64,000 bases of DNA from Anaerovorax sp. IOR16 (GCF_017168145.1 NZ_JADQTL010000010.1:248001-312000); one strand, 5' to 3'; positions 1 through 9,242 are shown, numbered from the stretch's first letter. A program made the numbers and translations. The notes: a model not told the origin generated them from the letters alone.

Positions 1-282
1 ATTCCTTCAAAAAATGCGTTGATTGCTTCTATTTTGGATCATCTGTTTGAAATCCAACCACAACTGAACGATGGTTCTTTTTTAAAAGAGTACAAGCAGC
101 GCTCCTGCGTCCTAGGCAAACGCATTACCGTCTTGTCACCAAGTGAAGCAATTCCTGCATTAGCAATTGACATTAATGAAACCGGAGGACTTATTGTTCA
201 ACTCTCAGATGGCAGCAAAAAAACTTTACAATCCGGTGAAATCAGTATACGCCCTGAAGATTTAACCACCGGATGGGAATAA
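1..282 (+). CDS. birA: Biotin-protein ligase BirA, C-terminal part (5' end outside window)
   Basis: The reading frame is open from base 1, so the gene enters from outside. The roughly 93 residues visible match the end of the biotin-[acetyl-CoA carboxylase] ligase catalytic domain and the small SH3-like C-terminal domain: a VLGKRI strand, then a segment ending in SGEISIRPED, which is the usual BirA ending. The enzyme activates biotin with ATP and attaches it to carrier proteins; in many Firmicutes it also represses biotin genes when it carries an N-terminal HTH, which cannot be seen here. The biotin transporter gene bioY follows after 36 bases in the same direction, which supports the call. 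Confidence 0.85.
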   Translation: MPSKNALIASILDHLFEIQPQLNDGSFLKEYKQRSCVLGKRITVLSPSEAIPALAIDINETGGLIVQLSDGSKKTLQSGEISIRPEDLTTGWE

Positions 283-318
283 CGAAAAACTATCTTGCAA
301 TACTAGAAAGGATTAAAA

Positions 319-858
319 ATGTCCAACTCAAAATTAAAAAAACAAATTCTCTGTGCATTATTTGCAGCCTTAACTGCTATTTTTTCACAAATATTAATCC
401 CCTTACCATTTACTCCCGTACCAATTAACCTAGCTACCTTAGCTATATTTCTCTCTACTACGTTATTAGGAACATACTATGGTACCCTTAGCCAAATCCT
501 ATATTTATTACTCGGACTTGTTGGGCTTCCTGTTTTTGCACATTTTTCTGGCGGTGCATCAATTGTTTTGGGTCCAACAGGAGGCTATCTCATTGGTTAT
601 GTTCTTATTGCACTTGTCAGTGGACTTTTAATCGAACTAAGTCAAAAACAAGGGTATGCTTTTCTTACCTTACCAGTGGCTTTAGCCGCAGGAATGCTGT
701 TCTGTTATTTACCGGGAACGTTATGGTTTATGTATGTAACACATACGAAATTACTTCCGGCACTGAGCCTATGTGTTTTCCCATTTCTTCTTGGAGATGC
801 ACTAAAAATAATCACAGCAACCATCCTTACAAAGAAATTAAAAAAACATATTTCCTAA
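319..858 (+). CDS. bioY: Biotin ECF transporter substrate-binding protein BioY
   Basis: This 179-residue membrane protein has about six hydrophobic segments and the BioY pattern: an early PLPFTPVPINLATLA stretch, then GTYYGTLSQILYLLLGLVG and a glycine-rich GGASIVLGPTGGYLIGY. BioY is the biotin-specific S component of an energy-coupling-factor transporter and works with a shared ATPase/EcfT module encoded elsewhere. The start follows an AGAAAGGA ribosome site. It probably forms a unit with birA. An ORF overlapping its 3' end in another frame is not considered real. Confidence 0.93.
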   Translation: MSNSKLKKQILCALFAALTAIFSQILIPLPFTPVPINLATLAIFLSTTLLGTYYGTLSQILYLLLGLVGLPVFAHFSGGASIVLGPTGGYLIGYVLIALVSGLLIELSQKQGYAFLTLPVALAAGMLFCYLPGTLWFMYVTHTKLLPALSLCVFPFLLGDALKIITATILTKKLKKHIS

Positions 859-872
859 TTCTTTTTCAAACT

Positions 873-905
873 TGCAAACTTTTCTTTGACTTAGACCGTC
901 GATAC
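873..905 (+). promoter_or_regulatory. Candidate ECF-sigma autoregulatory promoter
   Basis: Upstream of the sigma gene lies TGCAAAC (873-879), a T-rich tract, then CGTC (897-900), with 17 bases between AAAC and CGTC. This resembles the TGAAAC / CGTC promoters of SigV/SigX-type ECF factors, which usually transcribe their own operon. The Shine-Dalgarno AAGGAGGAG (911-919) follows directly, giving a very short leader. The match is by eye only. Confidence 0.5.
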
Positions 906-928
906 TATGTAAGGAGGAGCAAACATTA

Positions 929-1450
929 ATGTCGACATTAAAAGAACCAAATAAAATTATTTACGATGAATTTGTCAGCTATGTACAATCCAATCAAGAG
1001 CGCTTTTATCGTTTGGCTTACAGCTACGTAAAAAATCAGCAAACATCATTGGATGTCATACAAAATGCAATTTACAATGGTCTTCGATCCATTAACTCCT
1101 TAAAAGATCCTTCTTATATGAAGACTTGATTCTATCGTATTTTAGTCAACGCTTCTTTGGATGAAATTCGAAAAAACAAGCGTATCCTTTCAACCGATCC
1201 ATTTGAAATGCCGGAAAATATTGTTCAGGAAAGCATCACCCGGGACGAAATTATGGATTTGTACCAAGCCTTAGAAGGATTAAATCCGGATATGAAAGCC
1301 ATTGTGATTCTTCGTTATTTTGAAGATATGAAGCTTCAAGAAATTGCAAGTATTTTAGACTTAAACATCAGCACAGTCAAAACAAGACTGTATAGTGCTT
1401 TGGAAAAACTAAAGCTACAGTTGAAAAGTGAGGTGTTCAACGATGAATAA
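929..1450 (+). pseudogene. SigV-like ECF sigma factor interrupted by an in-frame TGA
   Basis: Bases 929-1126 encode sigma region 2 (FYRLAYSYVKNQQTSLDVIQ) and 1130-1447 encode the linker and region 4 (LEGLNPDMKAIVILRYFEDM and an HTH ending ISTVKTRLYSALEKLK), in the same frame. A single TGA at 1127-1129 sits inside what would read MKT-stop-FYRILVNASLDE. Family members have tryptophan (TGG) here, in the KTWFYRI motif. Nothing else is damaged. The 3' end overlaps the start of an RsiV-like gene, so this is a sigma/anti-sigma pair. Possible causes are a recent nonsense mutation, a sequencing error, or UGA readthrough. TGA serves as a true stop in other genes of the window (for example 7356-7358 and 43224-43226), so recoding of the whole genome is unlikely. 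Confidence 0.85.
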
Positions 1451-2369
1451 GCTTGAAGAATTGAAAAAAATCTACGAAGGGACAACTATTCCCAAAGAAC
1501 TTTCTCAAGTAGTACAAAGTGCTTTAAGAGAAAATTTTGATGATGATCCATTCGTACCATTAAAAACTGAGATTTTTGAGAATAAGGGAAAAACAAGAAT
1601 GAACGAAAACAAAAAAAATAAGAAATTACACCGTACCATTGCGAGTACTGCTGCTGCATTGATTATTGTTACCGGTATTTTTTCTGTAGGAATTCACACA
1701 AATGAGGCTTTTGCCGACTCTGTCAGCAACGTACCTATTTTAGGGAATTTGGTTCGTGTTTTAATCGGGGAACAAATGGACGAAGGCGATTCCGTAGTGC
1801 ATGTAGAAATGACGTTACCAAAGGTCGAAGGTCTTTCTGACAAAACGACAGAAGACCGTATCAATAAAGAAATTCACGATAAAATGACTGCCATCGTCGA
1901 AGAATCTAAGCAGCGAGCTATCGAAGATAAAGAAGCCTTTGTAGAAACAGGCGGCAAAGAAGAAGATTTTATGCAACGTGAAGTCATCGTTAATTACGAA
2001 GTAAAAAATATTTCTGACAATGTTTTGTCCTTTATCATACGTAAAACAGAAACTTCTGCCAGTGCGTACTTCGAACAATTTTATTACAACATTGACTTAA
2101 TAACGAATAAGGATGTTACATTGAAAGACTGTTTAGGTTCAGATTATAAATCCATTGCAGATGAACAGATTAAAGCTGAAATTGCTGAAAGAAGCAAAGA
2201 TCCGGACAATATATATTGGGATGGCTCGGATGGCATTGCAGGATTTAATACCATCAGCGACCAACAAAATTTCTATATAAATGAAACTGGAAACCCTGTC
2301 ATTGTCTTTAATAAATATGAAATTGCACCGGGATATATGGGAATTCAAGAATTTGAAATTCAAAAATAA
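1443..2369 (+). CDS. RsiV-like membrane anti-sigma factor (DUF3298-type)
   Basis: This protein has 308 residues from ATG 1443, which overlaps the sigma gene's stop (GATGAATAA) and so suggests translational coupling. Residues 1-60 form a charged cytoplasmic part, 64-83 a single membrane helix, followed by an AFA-D sequence that looks like a signal-peptidase site, and an extracellular domain resembling DUF4163/DUF3298. In Bacillus subtilis RsiV this domain binds lysozyme, and signal-peptidase cleavage followed by intramembrane proteolysis frees SigV. A lysozyme-sensing role here is inferred from architecture. The upstream GTG/TTG-type starts lack a ribosome site. If the sigma factor is dead, this gene has no obvious partner nearby. 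Confidence 0.8.
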   Translation: MNKLEELKKIYEGTTIPKELSQVVQSALRENFDDDPFVPLKTEIFENKGKTRMNENKKNKKLHRTIASTAAALIIVTGIFSVGIHTNEAFADSVSNVPILGNLVRVLIGEQMDEGDSVVHVEMTLPKVEGLSDKTTEDRINKEIHDKMTAIVEESKQRAIEDKEAFVETGGKEEDFMQREVIVNYEVKNISDNVLSFIIRKTETSASAYFEQFYYNIDLITNKDVTLKDCLGSDYKSIADEQIKAEIAERSKDPDNIYWDGSDGIAGFNTISDQQNFYINETGNPVIVFNKYEIAPGYMGIQEFEIQK

Positions 2370-2401
2370 GTTCTGAAAAGATTAATATTAGTTGCCATAA
2401 T

Positions 2402-2437
2402 AAAATCTTCCAAAGGATATGTACTTTGGAAGATTTT
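2402..2437 (+). terminator. Perfect 14-bp inverted repeat after rsiV-like gene
   Basis: The arm AAAATCTTCCAAAG (2402-2415) and its exact complement at 2424-2437 enclose an 8-base loop. The right arm ends in TTTT followed by ATATATATT. It lies between convergent genes (rsiV-like on + and ribH on -), so it is probably a terminator, although the U-tract is broken. Confidence 0.6.
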
Positions 2438-2521
2438 ATATATATTGGAGTTTTAAATTATGATTTTAATAATAATCTACTTTAGATATAAGTTAAGTTT
2501 AAATAAAATTGATTACCTTAA

Positions 2522-2983
2522 TTATATCTGCTTCATTAGATTGACCATCTCAATAGCGGATGCAGCACAGTCAAAGCCTTTGTTTCCACTCTTCGTTCCA
2601 GCACGTTCAATCGCCTGCTCAATGGTATCCGTTGTTAAAACACCAAACATAACCGGAATTTGAGAATCCAATGCAACTTGTGCAACGCCTTTGGAAACTT
2701 CTGCACAAACATAATCATAGTGTGAGGTTGCCCCTCTAATAACTGCCCCAAGGCAAATCACTGCATCATAATGCCCTGATTTAGCCATTTTCTTTGCAAT
2801 CAAAGGAATTTCAAATGCACCTGGTACCCATGCAGTTGTAATGTCCTCTTCTTTTACCCCATGACGTACCAAACCGTCCAATGTACCGCTTAAAAGCTTT
2901 CCAACAATAAATTCATTAAACCTTGCAGCTACAATTCCAACCTTTATGCCTTCCGCAACAATATTTCCTTGTATTACTTTCAT
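2522..2983 (-). CDS. ribH: 6,7-dimethyl-8-ribityllumazine synthase RibH
   Basis: The 153-residue protein has the typical length and motifs of lumazine synthase: an N-terminal [12 protein letters not shown], the [11 protein letters not shown] substrate loop, and [17 protein letters not shown] with the catalytic histidine. It condenses 5-amino-6-ribitylaminouracil with the dihydroxybutanone phosphate made by RibBA. It is the last gene of the ribD-E-BA-H operon, 64 bases after ribBA, and faces a hairpin shared with the convergent upstream gene. Confidence 0.97.
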   Translation of the reverse strand: MKVIQGNIVAEGIKVGIVAARFNEFIVGKLLSGTLDGLVRHGVKEEDITTAWVPGAFEIPLIAKKMAKSGHYDAVICLGAVIRGATSHYDYVCAEVSKGVAQVALDSQIPVMFGVLTTDTIEQAIERAGTKSGNKGFDCAASAIEMVNLMKQI

Positions 2984-3047
2984 CTTTCTCTTTGCATGGC
3001 ATTCGCCATACGACTCCTTTCTTAAATCATTCTCATATGTTTAAAAT

Positions 3048-4256
3048 TTATTTCCCGCAGCAATGCAACAGATGTCCCATTTTTTCTTTCTTCGTTTTTA
3101 AATAAAAAGCATCGTCTTCTTGTGCCTCCATTTCAATGGAAACACGTTCCGTTATTTCAATTCCAAATCCTTGAAGACCATATATTTTACTAGGATTATT
3201 GGTCAATAGACGAATTTCTTTTACCCCTAAATCGGCTAATATCTGCGCGCCCGGCCAATACTCTCTCAAATCAGCAGCAAAACCCAAATCTAAATTTGCC
3301 TCTACGGTATCTCTTCCCTTATCCTGTAATTCATAAGCGCGCAATTTATTAATTAATCCGATGCCACGTCCTTCTTGACGCATATAAAGAAGAATCCCTC
3401 TACCTTCTTTTGCGATTTTCTCCATAGCAGCGGCAAACTGCTGTCCACAGTCACACCGAAGAGAACCAAATACATCTCCCGTTAAGCATTCTGAGTGAAC
3501 ACGGCAAAGTATAGACTTCCCGTCTCCAATATCACCTTTAACCAAGGCAACATGGTGTTCTCCATTGATTTTATTGATATAGCCGTAGACCGTAAAGTCT
3601 CCATATTTCGTTGGCATTTTTGCACAAGCTTTTTGCTCTACCAACTTGGTATAGCGCTGTCTATATTCCTGCAAGTCTTTAATGGTGATGAACTTCAATC
3701 CATGCTCTTGCGCAAGTTCAATCAATTCCGGTGTTCGCATCATTGTACCGTCTTCGCGCATAATTTCACAGCAAAGCCCGCACTCCTTTAATCCGGCAAG
3801 TTTCAAAAGATCTACCGTGCCTTCCGTGTGCCCTTCACGAACTAACACGCCACCGTCTTTTGCTGTCAGTGGAAACATATGTCCGGGTCGTCTGAAATCC
3901 TGTGGTTTTGCATCATCTGCCACACATTCCATTGCCGTTACGGAGCGTTCCTTTGCCGAAATCCCTGTTGTCGTTGAAACGTGATCAATGGAAACGGTAA
4001 ACGCTGTACTATGGTTATCCGTATTTTCATTTACCATCTGTGGCAAATCCAAGCGTTCTGCAATCTCTTGGCTCATCGGCATACAAATCAAGCCTTTTCC
4101 ATGCGTCGCCATAAAATTTACATTTTCTTGTGTTGCAAATTCTGCCGCACATATAAAATCTCCTTCATTTTCTCTTTCCGGGTCATCTGTTACTAAAATA
4201 ATTTTCCCATCTCTCAAATCAGCAAGGGCTTCTTCAATTGTATTAAACTGAAACAT
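3048..4256 (-). CDS. ribBA: Bifunctional DHBP synthase / GTP cyclohydrolase II RibBA
   Basis: The 402 residues hold two domains. Residues 1-200 form 3,4-dihydroxy-2-butanone-4-phosphate synthase ([11 protein letters not shown] acidic metal site, [23 protein letters not shown]). Residues 205-390 form GTP cyclohydrolase II ([19 protein letters not shown] with the zinc cysteines, then [10 protein letters not shown] and [10 protein letters not shown]). It feeds both branches of riboflavin synthesis. The start has a good AGGAGG site. A short C-terminal tail ends HLLHCCGK, which is not part of the catalytic core. Confidence 0.97.
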   Translation of the reverse strand: MFQFNTIEEALADLRDGKIILVTDDPERENEGDFICAAEFATQENVNFMATHGKGLICMPMSQEIAERLDLPQMVNENTDNHSTAFTVSIDHVSTTTGISAKERSVTAMECVADDAKPQDFRRPGHMFPLTAKDGGVLVREGHTEGTVDLLKLAGLKECGLCCEIMREDGTMMRTPELIELAQEHGLKFITIKDLQEYRQRYTKLVEQKACAKMPTKYGDFTVYGYINKINGEHHVALVKGDIGDGKSILCRVHSECLTGDVFGSLRCDCGQQFAAAMEKIAKEGRGILLYMRQEGRGIGLINKLRAYELQDKGRDTVEANLDLGFAADLREYWPGAQILADLGVKEIRLLTNNPSKIYGLQGFGIEITERVSIEMEAQEDDAFYLKTKKEKMGHLLHCCGK

Positions 4257-4343
4257 ATTTTCCTCCTATTACCTTTCTATCTTTTAATGAAATATTCCTT
4301 ATTCGTTCTGTTTAACATTTCATCCTTCATACTTTAATTTTAT

Positions 4344-5009
4344 TTAAAATCCATGTATCCTTAAAAATTCTGTAGTAATTTCTTTATTCTCTATCTTACG
4401 ATCGGTATTGTGAGAGTCTGCAAGCGGCTGCATCAATCTTTCCACATATTTCCCTATGATATCGTTTTCTAAATTAACAGGATCTCCAATTGCCTTATGA
4501 AGCAGCGTTGTTTCCGATCCCGTATGCGGTATAATGGAAACCTGAAATCCATCCTTCTGCAAAGCGGCTACAGTCAAACTCACCCCATCAATTGCAATAG
4601 AACCCTTCTCTACAATATATCGAAGTAGCTTCGGCGTTGTTTTTATTGTTAACCATACTGCATTTTCCTCACGTTCCTTATGCACGATCGTACCGGTTCC
4701 ATCAATATGGCCGGAAACGATATGACCTCCAAATCTTCCATCCGCTGCCATCGCACGTTCAAGGTTTACTTTACTGTTAATCTTAAGTTTCCCTAGATTG
4801 CTTCTTCGAAATGTTTCTGCCATCACATCTACAACAAAGTTGTTTCCTTTCATTGCAATCACTGTAAGACAAACTCCATTCACGGAAATACTGTCACCGA
4901 TTTGTGTTCGCTCTAAAACTTTTTTACCTTGTATTGTCATTTGTGCCGAATTTGCACCGGACTTTACTCCAAAAATGGTTCCTATTTCTTCAACAATTCC
5001 GGTAAACAT
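4344..5009 (-). CDS. ribE: Riboflavin synthase alpha chain RibE
   Basis: The 221-residue protein starts MFTGIVEEIG and contains two lumazine-binding repeats, each with a conserved HIVSGHIDGTG-like or IPHT segment; residues 1-97 and 98-200 are the two barrels. It dismutates two lumazines into riboflavin and the pyrimidine precursor. Its ATG directly follows the ribD stop (TAG ATG), so the two genes are translationally linked. Confidence 0.97.
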   Translation of the reverse strand: MFTGIVEEIGTIFGVKSGANSAQMTIQGKKVLERTQIGDSISVNGVCLTVIAMKGNNFVVDVMAETFRRSNLGKLKINSKVNLERAMAADGRFGGHIVSGHIDGTGTIVHKEREENAVWLTIKTTPKLLRYIVEKGSIAIDGVSLTVAALQKDGFQVSIIPHTGSETTLLHKAIGDPVNLENDIIGKYVERLMQPLADSHNTDRKIENKEITTEFLRIHGF

Positions 5010-6101
5010 CTAGTTTTCCTCCACCTCATATTCTAAGAATAAATCTTGTTCAATCCATTCGTTTTTTACACATACTAATTTGGAACTTTCGGACGGGGCT
5101 GCAACACCGTTTCCTGCAACCGGAGTTTTTGCTTGTCTACCACCGAAAATCTTTGGTGCAACGTAGACCAAAACTCTTTGAGCAAGGTGCTCATCAAGCA
5201 CACTGCCATTTAAGGTTGCGCCTCCCTCTATCAAGATACTGTCTATGTTTTCTTCTGCCAAACGTTTAAATAAAAAATGCAAATCCACTTTCCCTTGATT
5301 GCAAGGTGTTTTGATAAGACGAACACCTTTATCTTTCAGTTCCTTTTGCCGATCCTCATCTTCACAGCAATGCGCTACAACAACAGGAGCCTCGTCAATG
5401 GTATTAACTAATTGGCAATCCAAAGGCAATCGCAAATACGAGTCACACACAATACGGATTGGGTTTCTTCCATTCTCCATTCGACAAGTCAGAAGCGGAT
5501 TGTCTTCCAGCACTGTCTGTATACCTACCATAATTGCACGGTACTGATGACGTAATCTCTGTACATGAGCCCGCGCCATTTCCCCTGTAATCCATTTGGA
5601 TTCACCTGTTTTTGTTGCAATTTTACCGTCTAACGTCATTGCATACTTTATGGATACATATGGAAGACCGGTTGTAATGTATCGAAAAAAGATAAAATTC
5701 AAAGTGTCACATTCTTCTCGAAGAAAATCTTCTTCAACGCTAACTCCATTTTCTCTTAATATTTTGGCACCTTTTCCTGCCACTAATACATTAGGATCTC
5801 TCGAACCTATAATGACGCGATGTATTCCTGCTTCTAAAATAGCCTCCGTACAAGGCGGTGTCTTCCCATAATGACAGCACGGCTCAAGCGTTACATAAAG
5901 ATCTGCACCCCTGGGGTCTTCTTTACAGTTCGATAGTGCATTTCGCTCTGCATGAAGTCCCCCAAAGCATTCATGCCATCCTTCACCTATGATTTCACCG
6001 TTTTTTACGACGACTGCGCCGACCAAAGGATTGGGATTTACAAAGCCAATTCCTTTTTTTGCCAATTGAATGGCTCTTCTCATATAATCCAGTTCATTCA
6101 C
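5010..6101 (-). CDS. ribD: Bifunctional pyrimidine deaminase/reductase RibD
   Basis: This 363-residue protein has an N-terminal deaminase with the zinc motif HAERNAL...PCCHYGKTPPC (about residues 50-85) and a C-terminal reductase domain (about 147-360, SIKYAMTLDGKIAT, ILIEGGATLNGS). It performs two consecutive steps of riboflavin synthesis. The start codon is GTG, preceded by AAGGGAG. It is the first gene of the operon and lies about 140 bases downstream of the attenuator, so FMN level should control all four genes. Confidence 0.97.
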   Translation of the reverse strand: MNELDYMRRAIQLAKKGIGFVNPNPLVGAVVVKNGEIIGEGWHECFGGLHAERNALSNCKEDPRGADLYVTLEPCCHYGKTPPCTEAILEAGIHRVIIGSRDPNVLVAGKGAKILRENGVSVEEDFLREECDTLNFIFFRYITTGLPYVSIKYAMTLDGKIATKTGESKWITGEMARAHVQRLRHQYRAIMVGIQTVLEDNPLLTCRMENGRNPIRIVCDSYLRLPLDCQLVNTIDEAPVVVAHCCEDEDRQKELKDKGVRLIKTPCNQGKVDLHFLFKRLAEENIDSILIEGGATLNGSVLDEHLAQRVLVYVAPKIFGGRQAKTPVAGNGVAAPSESSKLVCVKNEWIEQDLFLEYEVEEN

Positions 6102-6239
6102 AGTACCACTCCCTTACTCAAATGTACTTTGAATAAAAAATCCGAGCATATTATTTCGCTTTTTATATGAATTCCATTTTAACAGCGAAATTATTCTATG
6201 GTTGAAATTTTACGGTTGTTTATTCTAAAAAATTGATAT

Positions 6240-6273
6240 AAAAAAAGCTCTGAAATGAATGACATCTCAGAGC
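6240..6273 (-). terminator. FMN riboswitch expression-platform terminator
   Basis: On the minus strand the arm GCTCTGAGATG and the arm CATTTCAGAGC form a hairpin directly followed by seven T residues. It sits between the aptamer and ribD, the expected position of the attenuator that closes when FMN binds. Confidence 0.9.
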
Positions 6274-6316
6274 AAATCGCACAAAAAACAATTGCAAAAA
6301 TATTACAACCGTCCCT

Positions 6317-6425
6317 TATCTTCTTCCATCCAGACTGTAACTGTCGGCTTCGGAATCTAACCGAATCTGCCTTGCGGCTCGTGGGCTATACCACCGGTAG
6401 GGAATTGCACCCTGCCCTGAAGATT
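6317..6425 (-). ncRNA. FMN riboswitch (RFN element)
   Basis: The minus-strand sequence shows the conserved RFN blocks in order: TTCAGGGCAGGGTG, AATTCCCTACCGG, AGCCC...GAGC, a variable stem, CCGAAGCCGACAG, then GTCTGGATGGAAGAAGATA. The closing helix pairs CTTC with GAAG. It controls the ribD-E-BA-H operon through the terminator at 6240-6273, so riboflavin synthesis falls when FMN is plentiful. Confidence 0.97.
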
Positions 6426-6456
6426 AATTTATCCAATATTTAATTTTCTATGTGCT

Positions 6457-6485
6457 ATTATATACTGCTTGTTTCAAAAAGAAAA
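6457..6485 (-). promoter_or_regulatory. Probable rib operon promoter
   Basis: A perfect TATAAT (complement of 6457-6462) lies about 30 bases before the aptamer, preceded by a T-rich stretch with only a weak -35 box. The region 6426-6503 holds nothing else recognisable. Confidence 0.5.
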
Positions 6486-6503
6486 GAAAAATTTTATTTT
6501 TAT

Positions 6504-7331
6504 TTAAATTAACTCAATCAGCTTCTTTTCATCAATCAATAAGATTATTTGCTCTTTTGATCTTGATACACCAGTAACAAAGTTCATTTGGTGATATTCA
6601 TCAATTTTAATTGTATCCTTCATTGGTTCTAAATGCTCAACACGAAGTACTTCATCGACTGCTATACCGCCTTGTTTCTGCCCATCATCCAAGACGAGCA
6701 TCATCTCTCGTACACTCTCACCCATTACCTGCTTTGTTTCATCCAATAGACGTAACATTATCGGCAATATTTCATCTTGCAATTGCTTTTGGATATCATC
6801 CAATGCTTTCATACGTTCCTCTTCATTCGGTATATCTAACGCATCTTGTAAACGAACGGCCATATTATGAAGTTTCTTATGAGGTTCATCAATTTTCTTT
6901 AAATGAAATTGTACCATTGGATTTTCGGTTTTATAACTATCATACCATTTTCCGAATGCACATTGATGTGGATCAGAGGTTAATGTAAAGGGTTCTTTTT
7001 GATTGATGCTGCGAACCAATTCTGATGCCCATTTTTGATGATCCTGCTTTCGCTCTTCAAGCATACTCTCAAATAAACGAATCTCTTCTTCAAGCGTTTG
7101 CATATTTAACACACTTCGTAAATCAACCACGGGAATACAGCCATCTCTCAAGTTTACGAGTCCTCTTACATACGATGGCGCTTCCGGCATGCCGGTTATC
7201 TCCTTCGACAAAATCGAAATAGAACTTACGATCTCACTTGATATGGCAAAAACTCCATGCCCTGCTTTAAAAACAATCCAAGGGATCTCTTTTGTAATAA
7301 TATCTTGATTTGATTGTATTTCCTGTTGCAT
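6504..7331 (-). CDS. CheW-like protein with inserted CZB zinc-binding domain
   Basis: The 275-residue soluble protein has a split CheW fold: residues about 16-80 (WIVFKAGHGVFAIS...GLVNLRDGCIPVVDL) and about 215-275 (LVLDDGQKQGGIAVDEVLRVE...LLIDEKKLIEL). Between them is a chemoreceptor zinc-binding (CZB) domain with the expected 3His/1Cys set: H98, C124 in CAFGKWY, and H151 and H155 in HKKLH. CheW domains dock chemoreceptors and CheA; CZB domains bind zinc tightly in cytosolic receptors and diguanylate cyclases. No other chemotaxis gene is in the window. It lies 24 bases after a zinc/cadmium ATPase gene in the same direction, so metal-linked signalling is a reasonable inference. The operon's direct target is unknown. 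Confidence 0.88.
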   Translation of the reverse strand: MQQEIQSNQDIITKEIPWIVFKAGHGVFAISSEIVSSISILSKEITGMPEAPSYVRGLVNLRDGCIPVVDLRSVLNMQTLEEEIRLFESMLEERKQDHQKWASELVRSINQKEPFTLTSDPHQCAFGKWYDSYKTENPMVQFHLKKIDEPHKKLHNMAVRLQDALDIPNEEERMKALDDIQKQLQDEILPIMLRLLDETKQVMGESVREMMLVLDDGQKQGGIAVDEVLRVEHLEPMKDTIKIDEYHQMNFVTGVSRSKEQIILLIDEKKLIELI

Positions 7332-7355
7332 ATAGATTCTCCTTTTCCTGCTGAA

Positions 7356-9242
7356 TCAGCCCTGGTATCTTGAAACATCCAAAGCTCTCATCGCATTTAA
7401 TATAGCAATTACCGACACCCCTACGTCAGCAAATACGGCTTCCCACATTGTAGCCATACCAAACGCACCTAATAATAAAACAATTCCTTTTATGCCTAAA
7501 GCTAAAATAATATTTTGTTTTACAATCTTAAGTGTTTTTCTTGAAATTTCAATTGCAGTCACAATTTTGGAAGGCCGATCATCCATAATAACAATATCTG
7601 CAGCTTCAATCGCCGCATCGGATCCTAATCCCCCCATAGCAATCCCAACATCTGCTTCGGCCAAAACCGGCGCATCATTGATTCCATCCCCAACAAAAGC
7701 AAGATTCCCATAAAGTCTCTTTTGCTTTATTAATTCTTCCAGTTGGTTTACCTTATCTGCCGGCAGCAGCTCTGCATAGACCTCATCCAAACCTAATTCC
7801 TCAGCAACCATTTTTCCGACTGCCTTAGAATCACCGGTTAACATAATCGTACGCTTAACACCAGCATTCTTTAAATTTACTACAGCATCTGCAGAGTCTT
7901 CTTTTATCTCATCGGCAATAACAATACATCCAGCATAAGAATTCTCTATCGCAACATATACAAGAGTTCCAGGAGTCGTTTTTCTTTCAAAGTCTATTGA
8001 ACATTGCTCCATAAGCTTTGCATTTCCAACGTAAACCCTTTTCCCGTCGACAATAGCTTTCACACCGTATCCGGAAATCTCTTCGACACTTTCTAATTGC
8101 TTACGATCAATCTTAATCCCGTAAGCTTCTTTTAAAGAGGTTGAAATTGGATGATCCGAATAACTTTCAGCGGTAGCTGCTAACTTTAATATCTCATCTT
8201 TATGTATTGTCGCTCCTTTTGCAGGATAAATTTCTGTTACTTTAAAATTACCCTTTGTTAAAGTTCCGGTCTTATCAAATACAACCATCCCTGTTTTCGC
8301 CAATACTTCTAAGTAATTACTGCCTTTAATCAGCACCCCACATTTAGATGCCCCTCCAATCCCACCAAAAAATCCCAAAGGAATGGAAATGACCAATGCA
8401 CATGGGCAAGATACCACTAGAAAAATCAAAGCACGCTGAATCCATTCAGAAAATAACGCACCATCAATCAATAAAGGAGGAATAATCGCTAAAAGTGCAG
8501 CACCTATAACAACAACTGGTGTATAGTAACGTGCAAATTTCGTGATAAAGTTCTCTGCTTTTGCTTTTTTACTGCTTGCATTTTCTACTAAGTCTAATAT
8601 TTTAGATACGGTAGATTCACCAAATTCTTTCGTAACCTGAATTGACAGCACTCCATTTAAATTAATACAGCCACTTAATGCTTCGTTCCCTTCACTCAGA
8701 TCACGTGGCAGCGATTCCCCTGTTAAAGCAGAAGTATCAACAGAAGAAGTTCCTTCTTTTACAACGCCGTCCAGAGGGATTCTCTCTCCGGGTTTTACAA
8801 TAATGATATCCCCAACAGAAACCTCCTCAGGATCAACTTGCTTTAAAACCCCATCAATTTCTATATTCGCATAATCTGGCCGAATGTCCATGAGACTTGC
8901 AATGGACTTTCGGGATGCATTGACCGCATAGCTCTGAAAAAGTTCCCCAATTTGGTAAAAGAGCATAACTGCAACCCCTTCGGGATATTCTCCAATTGCA
9001 AAAGCACCTATAGTTGCGAGAGCCATTAAAAAATTTTCGTCAAAAATTTGGCCTCTGATTATATTTTTTATGGCATCTAAAAGAACGTCGCCACCCACAA
9101 TCAAATAAGGGATTAAAAAGAAAGCAAACAAACTTGCTTCGTTGAATGGATTACTCCCTGTTATTATAAGTACCTCACCTGCAGCAAATAAAACACTACT
9201 TATTAAAATTCTTATTAAAACTCTTTTTTGTTTCTTTGACAT
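7356..9242 (-). CDS. Zn/Cd/Pb-type P1B ATPase (CadA/ZntA-like), no N-terminal metal-binding domain
   Basis: ATG 9242 follows AGGTG at good spacing and gives 628 residues; counting from the upstream TTG 9248 adds two. Motifs, numbered from that TTG: TGES (176-179, actuator), SCPC (280-283, transmembrane metal site), DKTGT (325-329, phosphorylated aspartate), and GDGINDAPV in the P domain. The CPC site and the soft-metal repressor upstream point to Zn/Cd/Pb export rather than copper. The usual N-terminal HMA domain is missing and is encoded separately at 9299-9520. The gene ends in TGA, and the next gene's ATG lies downstream in the same frame. Confidence 0.93.
   Translation of the reverse strand: MSKKQKRVLIRILISSVLFAAGEVLIITGSNPFNEASLFAFFLIPYLIVGGDVLLDAIKNIIRGQIFDENFLMALATIGAFAIGEYPEGVAVMLFYQIGELFQSYAVNASRKSIASLMDIRPDYANIEIDGVLKQVDPEEVSVGDIIIVKPGERIPLDGVVKEGTSSVDTSALTGESLPRDLSEGNEALSGCINLNGVLSIQVTKEFGESTVSKILDLVENASSKKAKAENFITKFARYYTPVVVIGAALLAIIPPLLIDGALFSEWIQRALIFLVVSCPCALVISIPLGFFGGIGGASKCGVLIKGSNYLEVLAKTGMVVFDKTGTLTKGNFKVTEIYPAKGATIHKDEILKLAATAESYSDHPISTSLKEAYGIKIDRKQLESVEEISGYGVKAIVDGKRVYVGNAKLMEQCSIDFERKTTPGTLVYVAIENSYAGCIVIADEIKEDSADAVVNLKNAGVKRTIMLTGDSKAVGKMVAEELGLDEVYAELLPADKVNQLEELIKQKRLYGNLAFVGDGINDAPVLAEADVGIAMGGLGSDAAIEAADIVIMDDRPSKIVTAIEISRKTLKIVKQNIILALGIKGIVLLLGAFGMATMWEAVFADVGVSVIAILNAMRALDVSRYQG

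Noticed and set aside
929-1450. Genome-wide reading of TGA as tryptophan
   Set aside because: Several intact genes end in TGA at the proper family length (ATPase at 7356, kinase at 43224), so a recoded genome is not supported.
3495-4251. Plus-strand ORFs opposite ribBA
   Set aside because: Shadow frames of a conserved gene without start signals.
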